This document shows positions 20,633-28,105 of a DNA stretch of 47,622 nucleotides, one piece after another; the stretch's first letter is position 1, and the number at the start of each line of letters is the position of its first letter. This DNA comes from Treponema sp. UBA3649 (GTDB taxonomy: Bacteria; Spirochaetota; Spirochaetia; Treponematales; Treponemataceae): positions 1 to 47,622 of the forward strand of contig DFKI01000040.1 of assembly GCA_002373325.1 (NCBI GenBank), in the 5' to 3' direction. A model generated the notes under the pieces. The model saw only the letters and a program-made list of their open reading frames with translations, did no database searches and was not told the DNA's origin. Both the position numbers and the translations under genes were made by a program.

Positions 20633-23074
20633 TCACCAAAACCTAAAACAGAAGAGCTCGGTTTTCCAGGTGAATATTTGTCTCTTGGATGCGTCCAAAA
20701 GGAGCTGTTTAATAGAAGAAAAAGTCTCGTCCCCAAGGATTTTCGCAAGGTGGGTTCCGTAGGATGAGTTCTCAGCGTCGAACCAGCGGCCAATCTCGAC
20801 CTCGGTGATGCGGCGTTTCTCGACCAAATCTGTCCTCTGTGCCCCGACCGAAAATCCGGCTTTCTCAAAAAGCAGTTTCACGTCATCCGCCGTCCATGCG
20901 AAAAGTGGATTCGTCTTGTCACCGAAAAAGGAATCCTCGGCCTTTTCCATCTTCCGTAAAGCGGCATCCCACTCAGGAGAGGTCTTTTCCTTGTTTAGAA
21001 TCTGGGATGAGATGAGCGCGGAAATTCTCTGTCCGTGGCATGGGATTCTCTGTGAAAGGATGATTCTTCCACCGTCGGAAATCAATGGAGGCATGTCCTT
21101 CGGCGGAACTTTCTCATCAAAGGCGACGTCCCTCACATCCTGCACGGTTCCGTTTTTCAACTCTGCCAAAGCTGAGGCTGCGGATGCAATCTCCGAAAGC
21201 GATGAGAAAATGTCGCGGAAAAAAATCACGTCGAAAAGTACGTCACCAAAGGAAGAAAGTATTTTCCTTAAATTTCCGTTGCTGAATGGACTTGCATTTT
21301 TCCCAAACTGATTTACAACAAGCTGTGGCCGGTCCATATCCTCAAGTGTTGAAGCGTACTGCTCAAGCATGGCCTTACCCTGCTCGCTCCGGCAAACTCC
21401 GCATGTGAGTCCCTCGGGTGTCTTACGCGTAATGTCAAAAATCAAAAGAGCGTCGTCGGCGTTCCAAATCAGGCTCCTGAAATGACGCTTCAATCCTGCG
21501 CACTCCGTCATCCCGTCACGCACGGAAGTCAGAACCTCGGCACGGTTTGAGTCCAATCTTGCACGCCAGCTTCTTTCAGCACGGTCCAAAAGCGCGTCCT
21601 TTTTTTTGTCCCCGGGACTGTAGGTAAGATTTTCCTCCTGCCTTAAAGAAGCGGAACCAAGGTGCTCTTTCATCCACCATTCCTGCATCGCGTTGCTCTC
21701 TCCGCCAAGGGATTTTTCATCCTCCATCAGGGCGGAAATCTGGAGCTCACGGCGGGAAAGAACATCATCGCGGATTTTATTCTCATATCCCTGCGTGGAC
21801 GGTGTGTAGAAAACCCTTCCCACAAGCGAGTCCGGAAGATACTGCTGTGCGACCCAGTGATCGCGGTATGCATGAGGATAAAGATACCCGGTTCCATGAC
21901 CGAATCCCTCGGCATCACGGCTTGCGTCCTTTAAGTGATTGGGAACATCGGCATCCTCTTTTTCCACCGAAGCAAGTGCGTCAAAAAATGCCATGGAGCT
22001 GTTGCTTTTGGGTGCGGTCGAAAGGTAAAGGGCGGCGTGTGCGAGAAAATACCGTCCCTCAGGAAGTCCCACCCGGTCAAAGGCAGCCGAGCAGGACTCA
22101 ACCACGGAGATTGCATGAGGGTCGGCAAGTCCGGTGTCCTCGCAGGCTGAAATCAACATGCGGCGGAAAATGAAATGGGGGTCCTCCCCTGCTTTTACCA
22201 TGCGAGCGAGCCAGTAACATGCTGCATCCGGATCCCTTCCCCTCAAACTTTTGATGAAGGCGGAAATTATGTCGTAGTGATAGTCACCGTCCCTGTCATA
22301 GAGCACGACCTTTTTTTGAATGGACTCCTCGGCGGCTTCACGGCTTATGTAGATTGTGCTACCCCACGCTGGCTTCGGAGGCTTTGATTCCGGCTCCCAG
22401 ATTTCAGGGGTGGTCTCCACGGCAAGCTCAAGTGCGTTCAAAAGACTACGTGCGTCCCCGTTTGCGGTCTCCACAAGATGCTCCAGGGCTCCTTCCTCGA
22501 ATTCCACCTTCCAGTGTCCGTATCCACGTTCGGTATCTTCAAGTGCCTGGGTCGCGGTTTTCATCAAATCATCCTGCGTGAGAGGCTTTAACTGGAACAC
22601 ACGGCTCCGGCTTACCAAGGCTTTGTTCACTTCAAAAAAGGGATTTTCGGTGGTCGCGCCTATAAGAATGATGGTTCCGTTTTCAACCCAGGGAAGAAGA
22701 GCGTCCTGCTGGCTTTTGTTCCACCGGTGCACCTCATCCACAAAAAGGATGGTCTTCCGCGAATAAAGATTTTTCTGGTCTTCTGCTTCGGAAATTGCTT
22801 TCCGGATATCAGCAACACCAGTCAGCACGGCATTTAAAGTGATGAAAGCAGATTTTGTATGATTGGCAATTACTCGGGCAAGGGTTGTTTTTCCTGAGCC
22901 GGGAGGTCCGTAGAAGATTACCGACGTGAGTCTGTCCGCAGCGATGGCACGTCGCAAAAGCCGTCCCTTTCCCACAATGTGATCCTGCCCGATGTACTCG
23001 TCAAGGGTGCGGGGTCTCATGCGGGAAGCAAGCGGCTCGTGGGATTTTCCTATGCTCTCAAACAAATCTGCCAT
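20633..23074 (-). CDS. rarA: RarA/MgsA-type AAA+ ATPase with C-terminal methyltransferase-like extension
   Basis: An 813-residue protein. Residues 1-430 match RarA, the clamp-loader-related ATPase that acts at stalled replication forks. It has RPRTLDEYIGQDHIVG, Walker A GPPGSGKT (56-63), Walker B with DEVH (113-116), sensor 1 GATTENP and the arginine-finger region SRSRVF, followed by the helical tetramerisation region (MLISACEDTGLADP, DHWVAQQYLP). Ordinary RarA is about 430-450 residues. Here about 370 more follow; their last part (DGGRIILSQRIP then LLFEKAGFSV) looks like the late strands of a class I SAM-methyltransferase fold, but a clear SAM-binding glycine motif was not found. The 3' end runs into short repeats. 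The gene follows the lipoprotein gene by 21 bp. Confidence 0.88.
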   Translation of the reverse strand: MADLFESIGKSHEPLASRMRPRTLDEYIGQDHIVGKGRLLRRAIAADRLTSVIFYGPPGSGKTTLARVIANHTKSAFITLNAVLTGVADIRKAISEAEDQKNLYSRKTILFVDEVHRWNKSQQDALLPWVENGTIILIGATTENPFFEVNKALVSRSRVFQLKPLTQDDLMKTATQALEDTERGYGHWKVEFEEGALEHLVETANGDARSLLNALELAVETTPEIWEPESKPPKPAWGSTIYISREAAEESIQKKVVLYDRDGDYHYDIISAFIKSLRGRDPDAACYWLARMVKAGEDPHFIFRRMLISACEDTGLADPHAISVVESCSAAFDRVGLPEGRYFLAHAALYLSTAPKSNSSMAFFDALASVEKEDADVPNHLKDASRDAEGFGHGTGYLYPHAYRDHWVAQQYLPDSLVGRVFYTPSTQGYENKIRDDVLSRRELQISALMEDEKSLGGESNAMQEWWMKEHLGSASLRQEENLTYSPGDKKKDALLDRAERSWRARLDSNRAEVLTSVRDGMTECAGLKRHFRSLIWNADDALLIFDITRKTPEGLTCGVCRSEQGKAMLEQYASTLEDMDRPQLVVNQFGKNASPFSNGNLRKILSSFGDVLFDVIFFRDIFSSLSEIASAASALAELKNGTVQDVRDVAFDEKVPPKDMPPLISDGGRIILSQRIPCHGQRISALISSQILNKEKTSPEWDAALRKMEKAEDSFFGDKTNPLFAWTADDVKLLFEKAGFSVGAQRTDLVEKRRITEVEIGRWFDAENSSYGTHLAKILGDETFSSIKQLLLDASKRQIFTWKTELFCFRFW

Positions 23075-23095
23075 CGGATTCCAAAATGTCCTGAA

Positions 23096-24226
23096 TCAGT
23101 CTCCGTCCCTGTTCCAAACTCCGCGTCCGGGATAATATGCGTAGAGACCGACTTCCTTGAATGTGTCTGCGGATGACGAGAGATAGCCCACAATATTCAT
23201 GCTGCCGTACTCATCTGATTCCCCGTCGTTTTTGGATGAGTCAAGGACATAGAGCCCTGTAACGCGAGAAGTGAGGAGAGACTGAGCGTTGTTCGTAAAA
23301 TCCGTGAGTTCCGATGAGGGAACACCAGAGTTGAGGGCCGCCCTGTAGACTCCGCTTGTGGTTCCGAAAATGATATAGTCAGCGGTGAGAGCAATCGTGC
23401 AGATTATACCTTTGCCAAAGTCCACTGATTCCCACGTGGAGCCGTCGCTGCTGTACTGTACGCTTGAGCCTGATGTCTTGTAAACATGAGTTCCGTTTGC
23501 CGCCATGCCCATGCAGTCACCAAAAATCGTACTGCCATTAAAATACACGGAGTTATAAACAGAGGATGCCGCATCAGTTGCAGAGCCAAGGGAAGTCCCG
23601 TTAAGCTCATAGACCACAAGGGCACCTTTTCCGTCAGCCCCACCCGAAGGATTCCATAACTTCGCAAAAGCCTTTCTTCCAGTAAAAGATGAGCCTCCGT
23701 CACCTGCCTTGTTGTCAAAAATGGTCGCAACCAGTGAATTCTCAATATAAGAATCCGAGGAATCACCAGAGCCCGTCACAGAACTCACGTCAATCTGAGT
23801 CCATGTCTCACCGTCAGTGCTTGAGTAAAAGCGTCTCCTGTATGCCGTAAACACGCTGTCATCGGTGCTTTCCTTCCATTCAATCGTGTAGCAGTAGAGA
23901 TAGCTTCCGTCGCTTGCCAGGGTGATTATCTGCTCCAACGGCACGTCATTGCACTTTGCCTCCACAAGGGACCACTGATTGTTGTACTTTCCGGTAGTGT
24001 CCGAGGGAGTGGCATCCTTTTTGTATAGCTTTCTGTTCGTGAACCACAGATTTCCGTTAAAAGGAACAATCTTCGAGATATCCCCGTTGATTCCGGTCTC
24101 CTGCACGACTTCCATTTCTATCATCCCGTAGATATTGTCATGGCAAGAGCTGAGAGGAATGCAAAGGGCAATCATTACTGCAAAAAACGGAATCTTGCTA
24201 AAAATCTTTTTTCTCAAAATCGACAT
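23096..24226 (-). CDS. Predicted lipoprotein with sialidase/beta-propeller-like repeats
   Basis: A 376-residue exported protein. The signal peptide ends with lipobox LSSC (Cys about 28), so it is probably lipid-anchored. The mature part is rich in Ser, Gly, Thr and aromatic residues. It repeats a motif like YSSDGSTWESV / YSSTDGETWTQI and FGTTSGVYRA, which are the Asp-box-like turns of beta-propeller proteins. That fold assignment is inference. AAGGAAAA lies before the ATG. It sits between the outer-membrane-protein gene and rarA, transcribed the same way with short gaps. Confidence 0.75.
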   Translation of the reverse strand: MSILRKKIFSKIPFFAVMIALCIPLSSCHDNIYGMIEMEVVQETGINGDISKIVPFNGNLWFTNRKLYKKDATPSDTTGKYNNQWSLVEAKCNDVPLEQIITLASDGSYLYCYTIEWKESTDDSVFTAYRRRFYSSTDGETWTQIDVSSVTGSGDSSDSYIENSLVATIFDNKAGDGGSSFTGRKAFAKLWNPSGGADGKGALVVYELNGTSLGSATDAASSVYNSVYFNGSTIFGDCMGMAANGTHVYKTSGSSVQYSSDGSTWESVDFGKGIICTIALTADYIIFGTTSGVYRAALNSGVPSSELTDFTNNAQSLLTSRVTGLYVLDSSKNDGESDEYGSMNIVGYLSSSADTFKEVGLYAYYPGRGVWNRDGD

Positions 24227-24278
24227 ATCATTTTCCTTCTATATAATAGCGCAATATTTCAAACGAACAAAAGAGTTC

Positions 24279-24932
24279 CTAGAAATAATAGCGGGCAGCC
24301 AAATCCAAATCAAAGAAATGACCGTGCTTGTTTTCCTTCGTGCTGTCATAAAGCTTGTTGAACTGAGGCATCCACATATAGGAGAACTCTCCTCCAAGCG
24401 ACCAGCTGGACGTAATCCTGTAATGGACTCCGACCTGCGGCTTAACGACCAGACCCGGCCAGTAAGTCTTTCCGCTGTAAGTCTCCCATGCAAAACCGAG
24501 TCCCAGAGTGAGCGGGAATTCAAAGTTACCCAAATGCGGCTGAAAGGTGACTGTTCCGACAATGGGAACCACATTAAAGACGTTGGACCCGATTGTTGAG
24601 CATGAAGCAAAAGACACGTCCCCTCCGACGGCAATGGTGGGAGTAAGGAAGCGGTGATAGCCCAAAGTACCCATTCCGCCCACATGCATCTTTCCGTCCG
24701 TAAAAGGATTCCCAAAAGAAAGAGGAGCCAACGCGCCAAGGGAAATCCTTATGTACTGGTCTCCCTCCTGTATGTTGCTGTTGTAGATTACATCAACCTG
24801 TTTTTCCTTCTCATGCTTGTCCTGAATCTCCTCGCTTTCCTCCGCGGTCTGTGCCGAAGCGAATGGCGCGCCCATAACGGAAACCACAGTGCAAATCAAT
24901 GCGGAACAGAACAATGTGCTGATACGTTTCAT
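24279..24932 (-). CDS. Small beta-barrel outer-membrane protein
   Basis: A 217-residue protein. The ATG at 24932 is selected because AAGGAAAT immediately precedes it and the product then starts with a standard signal peptide (MKRISTLFCSALICTVVSVMG..., cut after ASA). After a charged Glu/Lys segment the mature domain shows alternating hydrophobic strands (YIRISLGALAPLSF, GGMGTLGYHRF, PTIAVGGDVSFA, LTLGLGFAWETY, WSLGGEFSYMW) and ends in ARYYF. A terminal Phe is the usual outer-membrane barrel signal. Size suggests eight strands, comparable to OmpW/OmpA-like barrels; the specific family is not certain. It shares a symmetric divergent promoter with folD. Confidence 0.8.
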   Translation of the reverse strand: MKRISTLFCSALICTVVSVMGAPFASAQTAEESEEIQDKHEKEKQVDVIYNSNIQEGDQYIRISLGALAPLSFGNPFTDGKMHVGGMGTLGYHRFLTPTIAVGGDVSFASCSTIGSNVFNVVPIVGTVTFQPHLGNFEFPLTLGLGFAWETYSGKTYWPGLVVKPQVGVHYRITSSWSLGGEFSYMWMPQFNKLYDSTKENKHGHFFDLDLAARYYF

Positions 24933-24956
24933 ATTTCCTTCCATAATTAAATTTTT

Positions 24957-24994
24957 TGTTGAAATTATATCGAATTTAAAGTATAATTTCAAGG
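24957..24994. promoter_or_regulatory. Symmetric overlapping divergent promoters (outer-membrane protein gene and folD)
   Basis: A 34-bp perfect-armed palindrome: TTGAAATTATA (24959-24969), a 12-bp centre, then TATAATTTCAA (24982-24992). On the plus strand TTGAAA (24959-24964) and TATAAT (24982-24987) are 17 bp apart and drive folD from about 24994. On the minus strand TTGAAA (24992-24987) and TATAAT (24969-24964) are also 17 bp apart and drive the outer-membrane gene from about 24957. Each -35 shares a base with the other's -10, so only one polymerase can bind at a time. Confidence 0.88.
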
Positions 24995-25057
24995 CTGATA
25001 AAATCAAATCATCTGCCGCTTACAATAAAATAAACGAGCGGACTGGAAGGTTACAAT

Positions 25058-25936
25058 ATGAGTGCAATTATTATAGACGGAAAAGCGGTGGCAGCCGAGG
25101 TAAAGGCTGATGTTGCGGCAAAAGTGGCTGCGTTGAAGGAAAAGGGCGTGGTTCCTTGTCTTGCGGTGATTCTCGTGGGAAACAATCCTGCGTCGGTGAG
25201 CTATGTTACGGGAAAAAGGAAGGCTCTTGCGGAAGCTGGGATGGCGGACAGAAGTTTGGAGCTGCCTGAGTCAACTACGGAAAAGGAGCTTCTTGAGCTG
25301 ATTGAAAAACTCAACGCGGATCCGACCGTGCACGGCATTTTGGTACAGCTTCCCTTGCCCAAGCACATAAGCGAGGAAAAAGTCACATTCGCCATCGCAC
25401 CCGAAAAGGACGTGGACGGATTTCACCCTGTGAACGTGGGAAATCTTGTTACCGGAAGAAAGGGATTCCTCCCCTGCACCCCCAACGGAATCACCGTGCT
25501 GCTGAAAAAGGCCGGCATTGAGACCGACGGAAAAAGGGCCGTGGTAATCGGACGCAGTAATATAGTAGGAAAACCGATGGCTCTACTCCTTTCAAGACGC
25601 GAGTTCAACGCTACCGTCACTCTCTGCCACACGGGAACAAAAAATCTTGCCGAAATCACAAGACAGGCCGACATCGTGGTGGTCTGCACAGGACATCCGA
25701 ACACGCTCACAGCCGACATGATAAAGGAAGGAGCCGCCGTAATTGACGTGGGTGTGAACCGCATCCCCGACGCAAGCAAAAAAAGCGGATTCCGTCTCGT
25801 TGGTGACTGCGACTTCGAAAGCGTAAAGGAAAAAGCCTCATTCATAACCCCTGTTCCGGGCGGAGTCGGTCCCATGACAATCGCCATGCTCATCTACAAC
25901 ACCCTTGAGTCCGCGGAGAGGAAAGTTGAGAGTTGA
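25058..25936 (+). CDS. folD: Bifunctional methylenetetrahydrofolate dehydrogenase / methenyltetrahydrofolate cyclohydrolase
   Basis: A 292-residue cytoplasmic enzyme of one-carbon metabolism that interconverts 5,10-methylene- and 10-formyl-tetrahydrofolate with NADP. The catalytic Tyr49/Lys53 pair (YVTGKRKA), the QLPLP motif (98-102), KDVDGFHPVN (Asp118), the nucleotide-binding VIGRSNIVGKP and the C-terminal PVPGGVGPMTIAML are all present. Length matches the family. The leader is about 64 nt from the divergent promoter. The last codons (ERKVES) are built from the GAGAGTT heptamer repeat that continues past the stop. Confidence 0.97.
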   Translation: MSAIIIDGKAVAAEVKADVAAKVAALKEKGVVPCLAVILVGNNPASVSYVTGKRKALAEAGMADRSLELPESTTEKELLELIEKLNADPTVHGILVQLPLPKHISEEKVTFAIAPEKDVDGFHPVNVGNLVTGRKGFLPCTPNGITVLLKKAGIETDGKRAVVIGRSNIVGKPMALLLSRREFNATVTLCHTGTKNLAEITRQADIVVVCTGHPNTLTADMIKEGAAVIDVGVNRIPDASKKSGFRLVGDCDFESVKEKASFITPVPGGVGPMTIAMLIYNTLESAERKVES

Positions 25937-25942
25937 GAGTGG
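25918..25942. repeat. Heptamer repeat over the folD stop codon
   Basis: GAGAGGA, AAGTTGA, GAGTTGA, GAGTGGA: about three imperfect GAGAGTT-type heptamers covering the last folD codons and the stop TGA. Confidence 0.7.
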
Positions 25943-25970
25943 ATTACAATTTTGAAAGGTGGTGTAAAAA

Positions 25971-26288
25971 ATGCAAGACTTATTTCAGCAAGGCTTAAGA
26001 ACGCAGGAAAATAGCAAGTTTTTAAACTTTTGGAAAATCGTGCAGGAAGAAGCCTCTAAACATAATTCTGTTTTTTTTCTGGACAGTGGTGAAGGAAATG
26101 AAATTGAAATAACTGATATAAATGCGGAAGATTTGTCCGGCTGGCTTGTTCCTAAAGATAGAGCTAGCGAATTCGACATTTTGTTTAAGGCTTTTGATAA
26201 TAAGACCATTTCAGAAAAATTTGATGATTTTTACATGATTGCATCATGGCAGAAAAAACAGGATTCAATTTCTGTAAGTTTTGCTTAA
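25971..26288 (+). CDS. Small protein of unknown function
   Basis: A 105-residue soluble protein, acidic, starting MQDLFQQGLRTQENSKFLNFW. No signal peptide, membrane segment or known motif is visible. AAGGTGGTG lies nine bases upstream of the ATG. A clear terminator follows directly after the stop, which supports a real transcript end. It follows folD by 34 bp and may be co-transcribed, but it is more AT-rich than folD and could be a later arrival. Confidence 0.65.
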   Translation: MQDLFQQGLRTQENSKFLNFWKIVQEEASKHNSVFFLDSGEGNEIEITDINAEDLSGWLVPKDRASEFDILFKAFDNKTISEKFDDFYMIASWQKKQDSISVSFA

Positions 26289-26293
26289 CCCAC

Positions 26294-26319
26294 AGCCCCG
26301 GACATCTGGGGCTTTTTTT
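26294..26319 (+). terminator. Rho-independent terminator after the folD-region transcript
   Basis: AGCCCC (26294-26299), an 8-base loop, then GGGGCT (26308-26313) followed by a run of seven T. It lies six bases after the stop of the 105-residue gene. Confidence 0.9.
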
Positions 26320-26409
26320 GTTGCATCTGCATGATTTTTTTATTACCCAAGCAAAGTATCCCATATCAACTTTTATGATAAAATTCCGAACATAAAAAAG
26401 GCGGGAACG

Positions 26410-26436
26410 ACAGTGGAAAACGGAAAGTTGAGAGTT
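26410..26436. repeat. Short heptamer run near the AlbA_2 gene end
   Basis: AGTGGAAAACGGAAAGTTGAGAG-type purine repeats lie 15 bp beyond the stop of the AlbA_2 gene. They read on the plus strand, opposite to that gene, and resemble the runs at 16013 and 25918. Confidence 0.5.
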
Positions 26437-26450
26437 CTCATTTTCCATTT

Positions 26451-27896
26451 CTATTTTCTTACGTACCTCTGATTTTTGCTCTTGGGTTTCTCGGGAATGG
26501 TCATCTGTAGTTTTCCGGAGAGAATCAGGGGGCGGACATAATGGTTCATAACATAAAAAACAGTTTTAACTCCGACAACAGAGGCAATCTCCTCACGGGT
26601 TCTTGGGGTCTCGCAATATTCAAGAATCCTCTGCGTTTCGGAATCTTCATCAAAATTTTTGAACTTGACTTCATCCTGCACCTTGTTTCTCAGAATGACC
26701 TTGAACCTGCCCCGAAAATCAATGAATTCCGCCGGAGAAAGATTCGCCTTTTTCATCTCCGTCCTGATTGTGGGAATGCCTGAAAAACGGTTCTCCGTAA
26801 CTTTCATGACCTCAAGAGCGCCCGCCAAAAAAGGATTCCTCGTCGGCACTGCGGTAGTACCAAGCTCATCTACAGTCGTCCTGCCATAAAGACCACCCGG
26901 ATTCTCAACCTCAAGCCTGTCCTTGAAAATCATGATTCTGACCGGCATACTTTCGCTGTGAATACTGTAGTCTCGGTGAACCAGCGCATTTAAAATGATT
27001 TCACGCACCGCAAGCATGGGGTACTCATCCCTGTCCGCACGTTTTCCGTCCTCACCAATTATTGTAGCCGTCTTCGTGTTGCGACGCACAAAATTCAAGG
27101 AGTCATCGAGCATCCGCATGACAGATCCCTCAAATCTCTGGTTGTCAATGAATCGGACTGAATTCTCCGAGACATCTCCAATCTCATAGCCGTCAACGAC
27201 AAGGGCCGTAACAGAAAACTGAGGAAAAAAAGCCTGAGGATACTCTGCAAAAACCATTATTCCCGCCACGCTCGGAACATTATTCTGCATCATTCCCTGA
27301 AGATGAAGTATCTTGTCCGGGTCCTGATTAGAAAGAAGGGGCTTGATTTTGCGTAAATCTGAAAAATACTCCTGCAAAAGATTTTTATCGAAACATGACA
27401 CGTCAGCCCTCTCCACCGTCCTGAGCTCATCGTGAAGATTCCGTTTGAAGGCCTCGTATCTGTAAATCTCATAATCGGTCATCGGAAGATCAGCGTCCCC
27501 GACACGGACATAAGCCCCCTTAAGCTTACCGCTCCCCTTGTAATAGCATGGTTTCTCAAAACTGTCACATTCTGGAATTTCCGCGCTCAATATGTTTTTT
27601 CCGTCAATCTCCACAAGAGTAAAAACAGGACGGACAATCGGCTCCATCTGCAAGGCCTGATCCGTAACCTCCTGCTGCAAGTCCTGAGGGTTTTGTATTC
27701 CCGTAACAGCGAAATCTTGAGACTCATCAATTCCAAAAATTATAATGCCGCCGCCGTTTTGATTTGAAAAACTGGAGAACGAGTCATAAAGCCGTTTTGG
27801 AGTACCTTTTCCGGCCTTTTTCAACTCAATGTGCTGTCCCTCGCATTTCGTCCGCTGAATCTCCCTCACTAAGTTTACCAAGTCCTCTTTTTCCAT
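26451..27896 (-). CDS. AlbA_2 (Schlafen-like) domain protein with ATPase-like and winged-helix regions
   Basis: A 481-residue cytoplasmic protein. Residues about 15-135 are an AlbA_2 domain: EGQHIELKKAG, then FSNQNGGGIIIFGIDE and YVRVGDADLPM. A middle region includes REIILNALVHRDYS and RIMIFKDRLEVENPGGLYG (about 290-340), the HATPase_c_4-like signature of this family. The last 75 residues contain a winged-helix segment (RTREEIASVVGVKTVFYVMNHYVRPLI). Such proteins are usually annotated as putative transcriptional regulators or ATP-dependent DNA helicase-related, with little experimental support. GGAGG lies five bases before the ATG. The upstream region carries several copies of a 16-bp sequence that could be its own operator. 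Confidence 0.85.
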   Translation of the reverse strand: MEKEDLVNLVREIQRTKCEGQHIELKKAGKGTPKRLYDSFSSFSNQNGGGIIIFGIDESQDFAVTGIQNPQDLQQEVTDQALQMEPIVRPVFTLVEIDGKNILSAEIPECDSFEKPCYYKGSGKLKGAYVRVGDADLPMTDYEIYRYEAFKRNLHDELRTVERADVSCFDKNLLQEYFSDLRKIKPLLSNQDPDKILHLQGMMQNNVPSVAGIMVFAEYPQAFFPQFSVTALVVDGYEIGDVSENSVRFIDNQRFEGSVMRMLDDSLNFVRRNTKTATIIGEDGKRADRDEYPMLAVREIILNALVHRDYSIHSESMPVRIMIFKDRLEVENPGGLYGRTTVDELGTTAVPTRNPFLAGALEVMKVTENRFSGIPTIRTEMKKANLSPAEFIDFRGRFKVILRNKVQDEVKFKNFDEDSETQRILEYCETPRTREEIASVVGVKTVFYVMNHYVRPLILSGKLQMTIPEKPKSKNQRYVRK

Positions 27897-27930
27897 GATA
27901 TCCTCCGAATTTCTACAAACAGAATATCAT

Positions 27931-28029
27931 ATTAGCAAAATTTTTGCAAGTTTTTCGAAATTTTAACAAACAAAACAACAAATTATCAAAATTTTAGCAA
28001 ACAAAATTCAAAATTAGTAAAATTTATAC
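27931..28029. promoter_or_regulatory. Array of direct and inverted AT-rich repeats upstream of the AlbA_2 gene
   Basis: Repeats of the form (C)GAAATTTTA(A/G)CAAAC recur: 27956-27971 and 27986-28002 are the clearest. 27931-27950 is a related copy in mirrored form (TTAGCAAAATTTTTGCAAG), and 28008-28029 is a weaker one. The region lies between the divergent AlbA_2 and CPBP genes. It is plausible as a multi-site operator for the winged-helix part of the AlbA_2 protein. Confidence 0.55.
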
Positions 28030-28105
28030 AAAATTTCATCCTCCGCTTGTTAAAAAAAATGAATTCATATAAAATAAAAGCAAGAAAGACAACATGGAGA
28101 GTTTT

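Noticed and set aside
23096..24226. Active sialidase
   Set aside because: Asp-box-like turns are present, but no catalytic Arg triad or Tyr/Glu motif of sialidases can be seen.
24994..25057. Tetrahydrofolate riboswitch before folD
   Set aside because: The leader is only about 64 nt, AT-rich and lacks the paired elements and conserved loops of known folate riboswitches.
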